Shown in pieces: positions 7,881-15,869 of a stretch of 19,246 nucleotides of DNA; positions within the stretch are counted from its first letter, which is position 1; each line of letters begins with the position of its first letter. The notes under the pieces are model-generated. The model was not told the origin of the DNA and made no database searches. It saw only the letters and a program-made list of their open reading frames with translations. The position numbers were made by a program, and so were the translations under genes. This DNA is from CAIOSQ01 sp044359885. GTDB taxonomy: Bacteria > Pseudomonadota > Alphaproteobacteria > CACIAM-22H2. Location of the stretch: NCBI GenBank assembly GCA_044359885.1, contig JBIKLI010000037.1, positions 1 through 19,246 of the forward strand. Direction: 5' to 3'.

Positions 7881-9691
7881 CGCCGGGTCCGCCTGCTGCC
7901 GCCCTTGCGCGGGGACGCCGCCTTGGCGGCCGCGGCCTTGCGCAGCGCCGCCGTCGCGGCCGCGTCGACGCGCCAGTCGCCCTTGTGCCGGCGCAGGACC
8001 ACGCCGTAGGCCTCGCGCGCATGGCGCGGCGTCTCCTTGCCCAGCCGCACGTCCTGCAGCACCAGCGCCGGGTCGCGCGCGAGCGGCGGTCCATAGCCGC
8101 CGCCGCCGGCGATGACGTGGCGGAACAGGTCGCCCTTCGCGAGCCGCACCGGCTCCGTCATCAGCACCGGCAGCACGCGCTGGGCGCGGCCGGGATTGAC
8201 GATGTTCCAGGACGGGCTGCCGGGCAGGCCGCCATGCAGGCCGAAGGGGGGGAACCGGCGCTTGTCGGAACGCACGGTCAGCAGCGCGTCGTCGGCGAGG
8301 ATGCGGAAATCCCGCACCATCGCGCAGCCGCCGCGATGCGTGCCGGGACCGCCGCTGTCGGGAACCAGCGCGTAGCGCTCCACGCGCAGCGGTTGCGTCG
8401 CCTCGATCATCTCGACCGGCACGTTGGACTGGTTGGCGCCGACATGCACGACGCCCTCCTGTCCGTCCTGTGCCGGCATCCCGCCGGTGGTGCCCATCAT
8501 GGTCTCGACGAAGACGAAGGCCTTCCCGCCATGCAGGCCGCCGATCGTCGGCAGGGTCGAGCCGCCGCTGCCGTCGGCGGGGACCTTGTGCGGCACGGCC
8601 TGGGCGAGGGCGCCCATGAGGCAGTCGATCATCCGGAAGCCGGTGATGCCGCGCGCGCCGCAGGCGGCGGGCGGGCGCGGATTGGCGATCGTGCCGGGCG
8701 GCGCGATCACGCGCACGGCGCGCGTGAACCCCTGCGCGTTGGGGATCTCGCTGCCCACCACCGAGCGCAGCGCGGCGTAGGCCGCCGCCTTGGTGAAGGG
8801 AACCGGCGAGTTTATGCCGCCGCGCACTTCGGGCGAGGTCCCGGTCCAGTCTACGGTGACCTCGTCGCCCGCGACGGTGAAGGCGACATGGAAGGCGATC
8901 GGCTCCGGATTCTCGCCCAGCCCGTCGATATGGTTGGAGAAGCGGTAGGTCCCGTCGGGGATCTCGCGGAATTCCGCGCGCGCCAGGCGCTCGGCGTAGT
9001 CGTGGATGGCCGCGAAGGCCGCGCGCAGCGTCGGCTTGCCGTAGCGCCGGAACAGCTCGCCCAGCTCGCGCTCGCCGACCAGGCAGGCGGCGATCTGCGC
9101 CCTGAGGTCGCCGATCACCAGATCGGGCAGGCGCACATTGGCCGCGACGATGTCCCAGATCGCCTTGTTCTCGCGGCCGCGATCGACCAGCTTGAGGACC
9201 GGCAGGCGCAGTCCCTCCTGGTAGATCTCGGTCGAGCCGATCGAGTTCGAGCCCGGCACGATGCCGCCGACGTCGTTGTGATGCGCCACCGTGGTCGCCC
9301 AGGCCTCGAGCGTGCCTTCGACGAAGACCGGACGCACGATGTAGATGTCCGGCAGATGCTGGCCGTCCGCCAGATAGGGGTCGTTGAAGACGAACACGTC
9401 GCCGGGATGGATGTCGTCGCCCATCCGCCGGATCAGATTGCTCATCGCGTCGAAGAACGAGCCCAGATGCAGCGGCGTCGTCAGCCCCTGCGCCAGCGTC
9501 TGGCCCGCGGCGTCGCAGACCGCGGTCGAGTAGTCCATCGCGTCGCGCACGATGCTCGAATAGGCCGTGCGCATGACGATGAGGGCGAGCTCGTCGGCGA
9601 TCGTGTCGAGCGCGTTGCGCACGATCTCGAGCAGGAAGGGCGAGATCTCGGGCGCGGCGCCGGGCGGCGCGGTCCCGTCGGCGGCGGTCAT
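7877..9691 (-). CDS. hyuB: Hydantoinase B / oxoprolinase family beta subunit
   Basis: This is the HyuB-type subunit that pairs with HyuA in ATP-dependent hydrolysis of cyclic amides such as hydantoins, N-methylhydantoin or 5-oxoproline. The 604-residue length fits the family. Recognisable blocks are RTAYSSIVRDAMDYSTAVCD (41-60), FNDPYLADGQHLPDI (102-116), AHHNDVGGIVPGS (136-148) and PDSGGPGTHRGG towards the C-terminus. The His and Asp residues of the second and third blocks are the likely metal ligands. The ATG at 9691 overlaps the hyuA stop as ATGA, so I set the start there although the frame is open far upstream. The last ~24 residues form a Lys/Arg/Ala-rich tail. The exact ring substrate and whether the enzyme decarboxylates are unknown. 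Confidence 0.93.
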   Translation of the reverse strand: MTAADGTAPPGAAPEISPFLLEIVRNALDTIADELALIVMRTAYSSIVRDAMDYSTAVCDAAGQTLAQGLTTPLHLGSFFDAMSNLIRRMGDDIHPGDVFVFNDPYLADGQHLPDIYIVRPVFVEGTLEAWATTVAHHNDVGGIVPGSNSIGSTEIYQEGLRLPVLKLVDRGRENKAIWDIVAANVRLPDLVIGDLRAQIAACLVGERELGELFRRYGKPTLRAAFAAIHDYAERLARAEFREIPDGTYRFSNHIDGLGENPEPIAFHVAFTVAGDEVTVDWTGTSPEVRGGINSPVPFTKAAAYAALRSVVGSEIPNAQGFTRAVRVIAPPGTIANPRPPAACGARGITGFRMIDCLMGALAQAVPHKVPADGSGGSTLPTIGGLHGGKAFVFVETMMGTTGGMPAQDGQEGVVHVGANQSNVPVEMIEATQPLRVERYALVPDSGGPGTHRGGCAMVRDFRILADDALLTVRSDKRRFPPFGLHGGLPGSPSWNIVNPGRAQRVLPVLMTEPVRLAKGDLFRHVIAGGGGYGPPLARDPALVLQDVRLGKETPRHAREAYGVVLRRHKGDWRVDAAATAALRKAAAAKAASPRKGGSRRTRR

Positions 9692-11793
9692 GGTCCCACC
9701 TCGATGACGATGTTGCCGGCCGCGTCGAGCGCGGCCGACGCGCCCGGCGGCACGACGGACGTGCCTTCGTATTCCTCGACGATCAGCGGGCCGGCGCGCG
9801 GCGCCTCGCCGAGATCGGCGCGGTCGACGACCGGGGTCTCGATCGCACCGGTCGCCGGCCCGAAATAGGCCAGGCGCGCGGCGGTCGCGCCGCCGCGCCG
9901 TCGTGCGGGCGTGGCGAGCCGGGTGGCGCCGCGCCCGTCGTCGACCAGCGTCGCGGTCGCCTCGATCGCGACCAGTTCGACGGGGGCGTTGTCCATGCGG
10001 TGGCCATAGGTGCGCGCGTGCTCGGCCTCGAAGGCCGCGGCCGCGGCGGCCAGCGACCCCGCATCCAGCGTCTCGCCGAGCGGCACCTGCAGCTCGAAGG
10101 CCTGGCCGGCATAGCGCATCGCGGCGGCGCGGCGCAGGACCAGACGCTCGGTCGCATAGCCGAGCGCGCCGGCGACGGTCTTCTCCAGCGCGGCGAAGGC
10201 GCGCGCCAGCGCCGCGGGCCGGACCGCGTCGATGCGGCGCAGGAAGGCCTGGCTGCGGCTGAACTCGACCGGCGCGACGCCGAGGCCGAGGGCGGAGAAC
10301 ACGCCGGCCGCCGGCGGAACCAGCACGCGCGTCATCTGCAGCTGGCGCGCGAGCTCGGCCGCGAAGATGCCGCCATTGCCGCCGAAGGCCATCAGCACGC
10401 AGTCGCGCGGATCGCGGCCGCGATAGGTGGAGACCGCCTTCACCGCGCGCATCATGTTGGCGCTCGCCACCAGATGCACGGCCCAGGCGGCCTCGCGCAG
10501 CGACAGGCCGAGCGGCTCCGCGACATGGCGCGCGATCGCCCGCTCGCCCAGCGCGGCGTCGATCGGCACCGTGCCGCCGGCGATCGCCACGGGGTTGATG
10601 AAGCCGAGGACGACGTTGGCGTCCGTGACGGTCGCATCCGTTCCGCCGAGGCCGTAGCAGGCCGGACCCGGCACCGCGCCCGCGCTGCGCGGGCCGACCT
10701 TCAGGGCGTTGCCCTTGTCGGACCAGACGATCGAACCGCCGCCGGCGCCGACCTCGGAGATGTCGATGACCGGCAGGCGCAGCGCATAGCCGCCGCCCTT
10801 GACCAGCCGCGACGACAGCGAGATCCCGCCGCCGACCTCGTACTCGTCGGTGCGCAGGATGCGGCCGCCCTCGATCATCGATGCCTTGGCCGTCGTGCCG
10901 CCCATGTCGAGCGTGATGACGTTGGGATAGCCGCTGCGCGCGGCCTGGTGCGCGGCGCCGATCACGCCGGCCGCGGGCCCGCACTCGACGATGCGCGCCG
11001 GCACCTTGCGCACCATCGCCGAGTCGAGGATGCCGCCCGCGGACTGCATCACCAGCAGGCGCGCGCCGATCTTCGCCCCGCGCAGCTGCCGCGCGAGCGA
11101 GGCGATGTAGCCGGCCACGGGCGGGCCGACATAGGAATTGATCACCGCCGTCGAGGTGCGTTCGTATTCGCGCATCTCCGGCAGGATGTCGGCCGAGAGC
11201 GTCACGTAGACGCCGGGCAGGCTCTCGCGCAGCATCGCGCCGACCCGCCGCTCGTGGGCGGGATTGACATAGGCGTGCAGGAAGGACACCGCGACCGCCT
11301 CGACCTTCTCGCGCCGCAGGATCTCGATGGCGGCGCGCACGTCGTCCTCGTCGAGCGGCGTGACGACGGCGCCGTCGGCGCCGAGGCGCTCGCGGACCTC
11401 CAGGCGCAGGTCGCGCGGCACCAGCGGCGCCGGCTTGACGTAGAGCGGGTCGTAGAGGCGCGGGACCCGGATGCGCCGGAACTCCAGCACGTCGCGGAAG
11501 CCGTGCGTGGTGATCAGCGCCGTGCGCGCGCCGCGATTCTCGAGGATCGCGTTGGTGGCGACGGTGCAGCCATGCAGGACTTCGCCGACCTGCGCGCGCG
11601 GCGCGCCCACGTCGGCGAGCAGCGCGCAGAGCCCCTCGACCACCGCGCGGCCATAGTCGTCGGGCGTCGACGGCACCTTCCATGTGGCGATCGTCCCGTC
11701 GGCGCCGAAATAGGCAAGGTCCGTGAACGTGCCGCCGATGTCGGCGGCGACCCGGAACGACTTGGTGTCGGTGCTGGTGCCGGTCTCGGCCAC
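9688..11793 (-). CDS. hyuA: Hydantoinase A / oxoprolinase family alpha subunit
   Basis: HyuA is the ATP-binding subunit of the hydantoinase/oxoprolinase family and should act with HyuB encoded immediately downstream. With the GTG at 11793 the protein has 701 residues. It shows the phosphate-binding DIGGTFTD (18-25), HGCTVATNAI (74-83), a typical LSADILPEMREYERTSTAVINSY-type block, split here as LSADILPEMREYERT then STAVINSY, and the second phosphate loop LDMGGTTAKA (295-304). I prefer this GTG because AGAAGGA lies eight bases upstream. An in-frame ATG at 11841 would add 16 residues that are not family-like and would run into the shared promoter region. It is the first gene of hyuA-hyuB-phyH and divergent from lysR, which probably controls it. 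Confidence 0.93.
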   Translation of the reverse strand: MAETGTSTDTKSFRVAADIGGTFTDLAYFGADGTIATWKVPSTPDDYGRAVVEGLCALLADVGAPRAQVGEVLHGCTVATNAILENRGARTALITTHGFRDVLEFRRIRVPRLYDPLYVKPAPLVPRDLRLEVRERLGADGAVVTPLDEDDVRAAIEILRREKVEAVAVSFLHAYVNPAHERRVGAMLRESLPGVYVTLSADILPEMREYERTSTAVINSYVGPPVAGYIASLARQLRGAKIGARLLVMQSAGGILDSAMVRKVPARIVECGPAAGVIGAAHQAARSGYPNVITLDMGGTTAKASMIEGGRILRTDEYEVGGGISLSSRLVKGGGYALRLPVIDISEVGAGGGSIVWSDKGNALKVGPRSAGAVPGPACYGLGGTDATVTDANVVLGFINPVAIAGGTVPIDAALGERAIARHVAEPLGLSLREAAWAVHLVASANMMRAVKAVSTYRGRDPRDCVLMAFGGNGGIFAAELARQLQMTRVLVPPAAGVFSALGLGVAPVEFSRSQAFLRRIDAVRPAALARAFAALEKTVAGALGYATERLVLRRAAAMRYAGQAFELQVPLGETLDAGSLAAAAAAFEAEHARTYGHRMDNAPVELVAIEATATLVDDGRGATRLATPARRRGGATAARLAYFGPATGAIETPVVDRADLGEAPRAGPLIVEEYEGTSVVPPGASAALDAAGNIVIEVGP

Positions 11794-11911
11794 GTGTCCG
11801 GTCCTTCTGGCTATGGAGGATCGCTTGAGGCTAGGCGGCATGCTGGCATAACGTCAAATGAATGGAAATTTTCGTCGAGCATGAGCTTCGCTTATGTGAC
11901 GGAGGGCGGCG
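11794..11911. promoter_or_regulatory. Divergent hyuA / lysR promoter region
   Basis: This 118-base gap separates two divergent genes and is locally AT-richer than the coding DNA (about 11845-11895). It contains the nine-base palindrome GAAATTTTC (11865-11873) and a small ATGC-TG-GCAT dyad at about 11840-11849. The ribosome site of lysR, GGAGGG (11901-11906), lies five bases before its ATG. That of hyuA, AGAAGGA on the other strand, lies at about 11802-11808. LysR-type regulators commonly bind such shared gaps, so this is the expected site of autoregulation and hyu control. I cannot assign core promoter boxes with confidence. Confidence 0.5.
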
Positions 11912-12856
11912 ATGAACATCGTCCAGATCGAGACCTTCTACTGGGCGGCCCGGCTGGGGTCGTTCCAGGCCGCCGCGGAACGCCTCGCCACCACCCAGCC
12001 CGGCATCTCGATGCGCATCCGGCAGCTCGAGCAGTCGCTCGGCGTCGAACTCTTCGACCGCACGGGTCGCACCGCGCGGCTGACGCCGAAGGGGCGCGAG
12101 CTGGTCGAGGAGGCGCGCGACCTGCTCGCGATCGCGGACCGGATCCGCGAGCGGATCGGCGACCACGCGGCGCTGGCCGGCCGGCTGCGGCTGGGGGTCG
12201 TCGACTCGATCGCGCTCACCTGGCTGCCCGAGCTTCTGGCGCGCATCCGGACCACCTTCCCGAAGCTCGACATCGAGCTCGAGGTGCACCAGACCTTCCC
12301 GCTGCTCGGCCAGCTCGCCCAGCGCGACATCGATCTGGCGATCGTCGCCGGTCCGGTCGACGACCCGCAATTCGCCGTCACCGTCATCCACGCCCGCACG
12401 CAGGGCTGGTTCGCGGCGCCGCGGCTGACGCGCAGGGGCGGCGCGGCGCTGACGCCGCACGACCTGGCCGAGCTGCCGGTCCTGACCTACACGCGCGGCT
12501 CGCATCAGCACCAGACGATCCTGCGCTGGTTCCAGGCCGCCGGGGCCATGCCGCGCCGGCTGACGATCTGCTCGAGCCTCGCCACGATCGTGCGCCTCGG
12601 GGCCGCGGGGCTCGGCATCTGCCTGCAGACGCCCCAGGTCCTGGCGCGCGAGCTTGCGGCAGGCGAACTGGTCCCGCTCGCGACGACGCTGCCGGTCCCG
12701 GACATCGAATATGCGGCGGCGCATCTGGCCGCCGAGGGCGCCGTCGCCAGCCGCATGGTCGCCAGCCTGGCGGCGGAGGTCGGCGCCACGGCGACGCAGC
12801 GCGCGGCGGGCGCCGGACGATCCCCGGCGCCGGGCCGCCGGCGCGGCCATCCATAA
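11912..12856 (+). CDS. LysR-family transcriptional regulator
   Basis: This 314-residue protein has the LysR layout. A winged helix-turn-helix occupies residues 1-60 (IETFYWAARLGSFQAAAERL, then TQPGISMRIRQLEQSLG and LFDRTGRTARLTPKG). A linker helix follows, then a periplasmic-binding-like effector domain (about 90-290) starting at LRLGVVDSIALTWLP. The tail after residue 295 is short and rich in Ala, Gly, Pro and Arg, and looks disordered. GGAGGG precedes the ATG by five bases. It lies between the divergent hyuA-hyuB-phyH operon and the TRAP/deacylase operon, so it is very likely the local regulator of both and may sense their substrate or a breakdown product. The effector is unknown. Confidence 0.95.
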   Translation: MNIVQIETFYWAARLGSFQAAAERLATTQPGISMRIRQLEQSLGVELFDRTGRTARLTPKGRELVEEARDLLAIADRIRERIGDHAALAGRLRLGVVDSIALTWLPELLARIRTTFPKLDIELEVHQTFPLLGQLAQRDIDLAIVAGPVDDPQFAVTVIHARTQGWFAAPRLTRRGGAALTPHDLAELPVLTYTRGSHQHQTILRWFQAAGAMPRRLTICSSLATIVRLGAAGLGICLQTPQVLARELAAGELVPLATTLPVPDIEYAAAHLAAEGAVASRMVASLAAEVGATATQRAAGAGRSPAPGRRRGHP

Positions 12857-13009
12857 CGACGGCAAATGTGTCCGGATCAGGACTTATGATTGGACTTGCA
12901 TGACGTGCAAGGTTCAACTTCGGAGATGACGGGGCGTGCGCGGCCGCGCCGCCGGCCTGCCTGCCGACGGCGCCACGCATCCCCCCAACGATCCAGGGGA
13001 GGCTCAGCG
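12857..13009 (+). promoter_or_regulatory. TRAP operon upstream region with LysR-type dyad
   Basis: This 153-base gap follows lysR and precedes dctP. It contains a perfect inverted repeat, CTTGCA-TGACG-TGCAAG (12895-12911), whose core TGCATGACGTGCA obeys the T-N11-A rule for LysR-type binding sites. Its first ~75 bases are AT-richer than the surroundings, consistent with a promoter. A strong CAGGGGAGG ribosome site (about 12994-13002) serves dctP. No convincing -35/-10 pair is visible, as is common for promoters that need a LysR activator. Confidence 0.55.
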
Positions 13010-14011
13010 ATGCGCAGATTGATGATGGCGGTTGTCGCGTTGGCGTTCGCCGTGGCGGCGACCGGCGCGGCCCAGGCGCAGCGGACGCTGCGGATCAACG
13101 AATCCCTCGGGCCGGGCAGCGTCGAGGATGTCGCCCTGCAGGAGTTCAAGCGGCTGGTCGAGGCCAACGCCGCCGCCGGTCTGCAGATCCGGATCTTCCA
13201 TAACGACGCGCTGGGCAATCCGCAGACCTCGCTCGAGAACCTGATGACCGGGACGCTCGACCTCTACTCGGGCGCCATGGAGTATTACCAGCCGATCGCG
13301 CCGGTGGAGATCGGGCTGATGTCGGTTCCCTACGTGCTGCGCGACCATGCCCATATGCGCCGCTACCTGACCAGCGGCGCCTTCGACGCCGCGCGCCAGC
13401 AGCTCCTCGCCCGCGGCATCCGCTTCGTCTCGACGGAATTCAACGCCGATCGCGGGCCCTACCGCGTGTTCGTCTCGACGCGCGCGGTCACCCAGCTGTC
13501 GGATCTGCAGGGCCTGCGCATCCGCATGTTCCCCAACGAGATCGCGGTACGCGCGTGGCGCCATCTCGGCACCGTGCCGACCATCCTGCCGCACACCGAG
13601 ACCTATCTGGCCCTGCGCCAGGGCGTGGTCCAGGGCGCGCCCTATCCGATGGCCGCGATCCGGCCGACGCGCTTCGCGGAGGTCGCCGCCTTCCTGTTCC
13701 GCACGGACGAATTCCCGCAGACCTGGCCGATGACGATCTCCGATCGCGTCTGGGGCCAGCTCAACGCCGCCCAGCGCGAGACGATCGTCGCCGCCGCCAA
13801 CGCCGCGGGCAAGCTCTACGCCAGCGAGACGCTGCGGCGGATCGACGGCGACGTCGAGGCGATGCGGCGCGAGAACAACCTGAAGATCGCGGATGTCGAT
13901 CTCGCGCCGTTCCGCAAGCACATGGAGGCCTTCCACCAGGAGCTGATCCGCGAAGGCGCGATGCCGCAGGCGCTCTACGACGCCGTGGCGCGCCTCGCCG
14001 ACGCGCGGTGA
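13010..14011 (+). CDS. dctP: TRAP transporter solute-binding protein, DctP family
   Basis: This is the periplasmic ligand-binding component of a tripartite ATP-independent transporter, delivering a small organic anion to the DctQM permease. The 333-residue precursor begins with a signal peptide (MRRLMMAVVALAFAVAATGA) and a likely cleavage after AQA at residue 23. Typical DctP features are FHNDALGNPQTSLENLMTGT, YYQPIAPVEIGLMSVPYV and LQGLRIRMFPNE with the conserved carboxylate-binding arginine (Arg172). The hinge segment reads ALRQGVVQGAPYPM where most relatives have a GQENP-like motif, so ligand contacts may differ. I chose the ATG at 13010 because it gives the signal peptide directly and follows CAGGGGAGG; the frame is open further upstream without leader features. 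dctQ starts nine bases after the stop. Confidence 0.94.
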   Translation: MRRLMMAVVALAFAVAATGAAQAQRTLRINESLGPGSVEDVALQEFKRLVEANAAAGLQIRIFHNDALGNPQTSLENLMTGTLDLYSGAMEYYQPIAPVEIGLMSVPYVLRDHAHMRRYLTSGAFDAARQQLLARGIRFVSTEFNADRGPYRVFVSTRAVTQLSDLQGLRIRMFPNEIAVRAWRHLGTVPTILPHTETYLALRQGVVQGAPYPMAAIRPTRFAEVAAFLFRTDEFPQTWPMTISDRVWGQLNAAQRETIVAAANAAGKLYASETLRRIDGDVEAMRRENNLKIADVDLAPFRKHMEAFHQELIREGAMPQALYDAVARLADAR

Positions 14012-14020
14012 GGCGGCGGG

Positions 14021-14545
14021 GTGGCCGCCGTCGCGTTGCGGCTGCTGTCGGTGCCGATCGCCGCGCTTTGCCGGCTGATCGACGCCGCGACCTGCCTCAT
14101 GCTCGCCGCGATCGTCGCGATCGGCGCGGCGGAGCTGGCCGGCCGCAATCTCTTCAACCACTCCTTCGTCTGGGCGCATGAAGCGGCCCTGCTGCTCGCC
14201 AACTGGGTCTATTTCCTCGGCATCTGCATCGTCTACCAGCACAAGGGCGACGTCACGGTCGGCTTCCTCGTCGAGCGGCTGGGTCCGGCGACGCGCCGCT
14301 ACTGGACGGCGGCCTGCCATCTCGCCGCCGCGACCTTCTTCGCGATCGTCGCCGTCCATGGATGGGAATTGCTGAAGCTCCAGGCGCCGTTCCGCAGCAC
14401 CGGCATGGGCATCCCCAACCCGGCCTTCTCCGCGCCGGTCGTGGCCGGCGCCGCGATCCTCGTGCTGATGACGCTGCGCGACATGCTTGCCGCGCTCGCC
14501 GGCGCCGAGGCCGGTCCGCCGCCGGCCGCCGGCGCCGCCGGCTGA
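14021..14545 (+). CDS. dctQ: TRAP transporter small membrane subunit, DctQ family
   Basis: This 174-residue inner-membrane protein fits the small TRAP permease subunit. Four hydrophobic helices are visible at about 20-40, 52-72, 95-114 and 136-153. The conserved segment between the first two reads GRNLFNHSFVWAHEAA, followed by FLGICIVYQHKGDVTVGFLVERL, matching the DctQ pattern of an Arg-aromatic stretch and a pre-membrane hydrophilic turn. The start is GTG nine bases after the dctP stop with a poor ribosome site, so translation probably depends on ribosomes finishing dctP. The C-terminal ~15 residues are Gly/Ala/Pro-rich. DctM follows after 15 bases. Confidence 0.9.
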   Translation: MAAVALRLLSVPIAALCRLIDAATCLMLAAIVAIGAAELAGRNLFNHSFVWAHEAALLLANWVYFLGICIVYQHKGDVTVGFLVERLGPATRRYWTAACHLAAATFFAIVAVHGWELLKLQAPFRSTGMGIPNPAFSAPVVAGAAILVLMTLRDMLAALAGAEAGPPPAAGAAG

Positions 14546-14560
14546 CGGGGGATCGTCGCG

Positions 14561-15856
14561 ATGGTGTCGGCGATCCTGATCGGCCTGTTCCTGGCGCTGA
14601 CGGCCATCGGGCTGCCGGTCTCGGTCGCGATCGGCATGGCGACCGTCGTCGGGATGCTGGTGGGCGGCTACGATCCCATGTCGATCCCGCAGAAGATGGC
14701 GGCGAGCGTCCAGAGCATCGAGCTGATGGCGATCCCCTTCTTCATCCTCGCCGCCTGCCTGATGAACGCGATGGGCATCACGCGGCGGATCTTCGCCTTC
14801 GCGACCGCGCTGGTCGGATCGATGCGCGGCGGGCTCGCGCAGGCGAACGTGGTGGCCGGGACGATCTTCTCCGGCATTTCCGGTGCGGCCGTGGCCGATG
14901 CCGCCGCGCTGGGCTCGATCTCGATGAAGGAGATGCCGAAGGCCGGCTACCCCCGCCCCTTCGCGGGCGCGGTGGTGATCGCGGTCTCGACCCTGGGGCC
15001 GATCATCCCGCCCTCGATCATGATGGTCGTCTACGCGATCGTCGCCAATGTCTCGATCGCACGCATGTTCGTCGCCGGGATCGTGCCCGGCCTGCTGATC
15101 GCCGCGCTGCTGATGGCCATGATCTGGCTGCTGGGGCGGACCGGCCATGTCCGCTATCCCGAACCCACCCGCTTCTCGGGCGCGGCGCTGTGGCAGGCGA
15201 CCCGGCACGCCTTCCTCGCGCTGCTCGCACCGGTCGTGATCCTGCGCGGCATGGCGGTGGGATGGACGACGCCGACCGAGGCGGGCGTGCTCGCGGTGCT
15301 CTATTCGATCCTGGTCGGCTGCATCCATCGCGAATTCTCGTTCGCCGTCCTGCGCGAGGCGCTGCGCGAGACGATCGTCGCCACGGCGCTGGTGATGTAC
15401 ATCATCGCCGTGTCCTCGGCGCTGTCCTGGGTCTTCGTCGCCGAGGGCACGGCGGCCGACATCGCCGCGCTGATCGGCCGCGTCGTCGACGGGCCGGTGC
15501 AGTTCCTGATCGTCGCCAACGTCTTCCTGCTCGTGCTCGGATGCCTGATCGAGACGCTGCCGGCGATGCTCATCGCGCTGCCGATCCTCCTGCCGGCGGC
15601 GCAGTCGCTGGGGATCGATCTCGTGCATTTCGGCATCGTCGTGATCTTCAACCTGATCGTCGGGATCATGACGCCGCCGATGGGCATCGGGCTCTACATC
15701 CTGGTCGCGATCGGCAAGCTGAAGTTCGGCGAGCTGGTGCGCGCCTGCATCCCCTTCATCCTCGTCCTGCTCGCCGCGCTGATGCTGCTGACCTTCGTGC
15801 CGGCGCTCTCGCTCTGGCTGCCGGATCTGACGATGCCCGTGCCGGGGCGGCGCTGA
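14561..15856 (+). CDS. dctM: TRAP transporter large membrane subunit, DctM family
   Basis: DctM is the large permease subunit that moves substrate across the inner membrane using the sodium or proton gradient. The 431-residue, very hydrophobic protein matches the family length and its roughly 12-helix pattern. Diagnostic blocks include IPFFILAACLMNAMGITRRI near residue 65, GTIFSGISGAAVADAAALGSI, STLGPIIPPSIMMVVYAIVAN, GWTTPTEAGVLAVLYS and IVGIMTPPMGIGLYIL. A CGGGGG ribosome site lies just upstream of the ATG. The gene sits between dctQ and the deacylase gene with gaps of 15 and 13 bases, so all four form one transcript. The family (C4-dicarboxylate-type) does not fix the substrate. Confidence 0.96.
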   Translation: MVSAILIGLFLALTAIGLPVSVAIGMATVVGMLVGGYDPMSIPQKMAASVQSIELMAIPFFILAACLMNAMGITRRIFAFATALVGSMRGGLAQANVVAGTIFSGISGAAVADAAALGSISMKEMPKAGYPRPFAGAVVIAVSTLGPIIPPSIMMVVYAIVANVSIARMFVAGIVPGLLIAALLMAMIWLLGRTGHVRYPEPTRFSGAALWQATRHAFLALLAPVVILRGMAVGWTTPTEAGVLAVLYSILVGCIHREFSFAVLREALRETIVATALVMYIIAVSSALSWVFVAEGTAADIAALIGRVVDGPVQFLIVANVFLLVLGCLIETLPAMLIALPILLPAAQSLGIDLVHFGIVVIFNLIVGIMTPPMGIGLYILVAIGKLKFGELVRACIPFILVLLAALMLLTFVPALSLWLPDLTMPVPGRR

Positions 15857-15869
15857 ACGGAGGGCCGGG

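Noticed and set aside
5181..8009. Long + strand open frame across the DivL-like gene and phyH
   Set aside because: Arg/Ala-rich sequence without domains, overlapping genes with clear catalytic motifs.
11794..11841. ATG at 11841 as the hyuA start
   Set aside because: It adds 16 residues foreign to the family and lies within the divergent promoter gap. The GTG at 11793 has AGAAGGA at proper spacing.
10000..12903. Long + strand open frame across hyuA and lysR
   Set aside because: It overlaps two well-supported genes in other frames and has no recognisable motif. It is a composition artefact.
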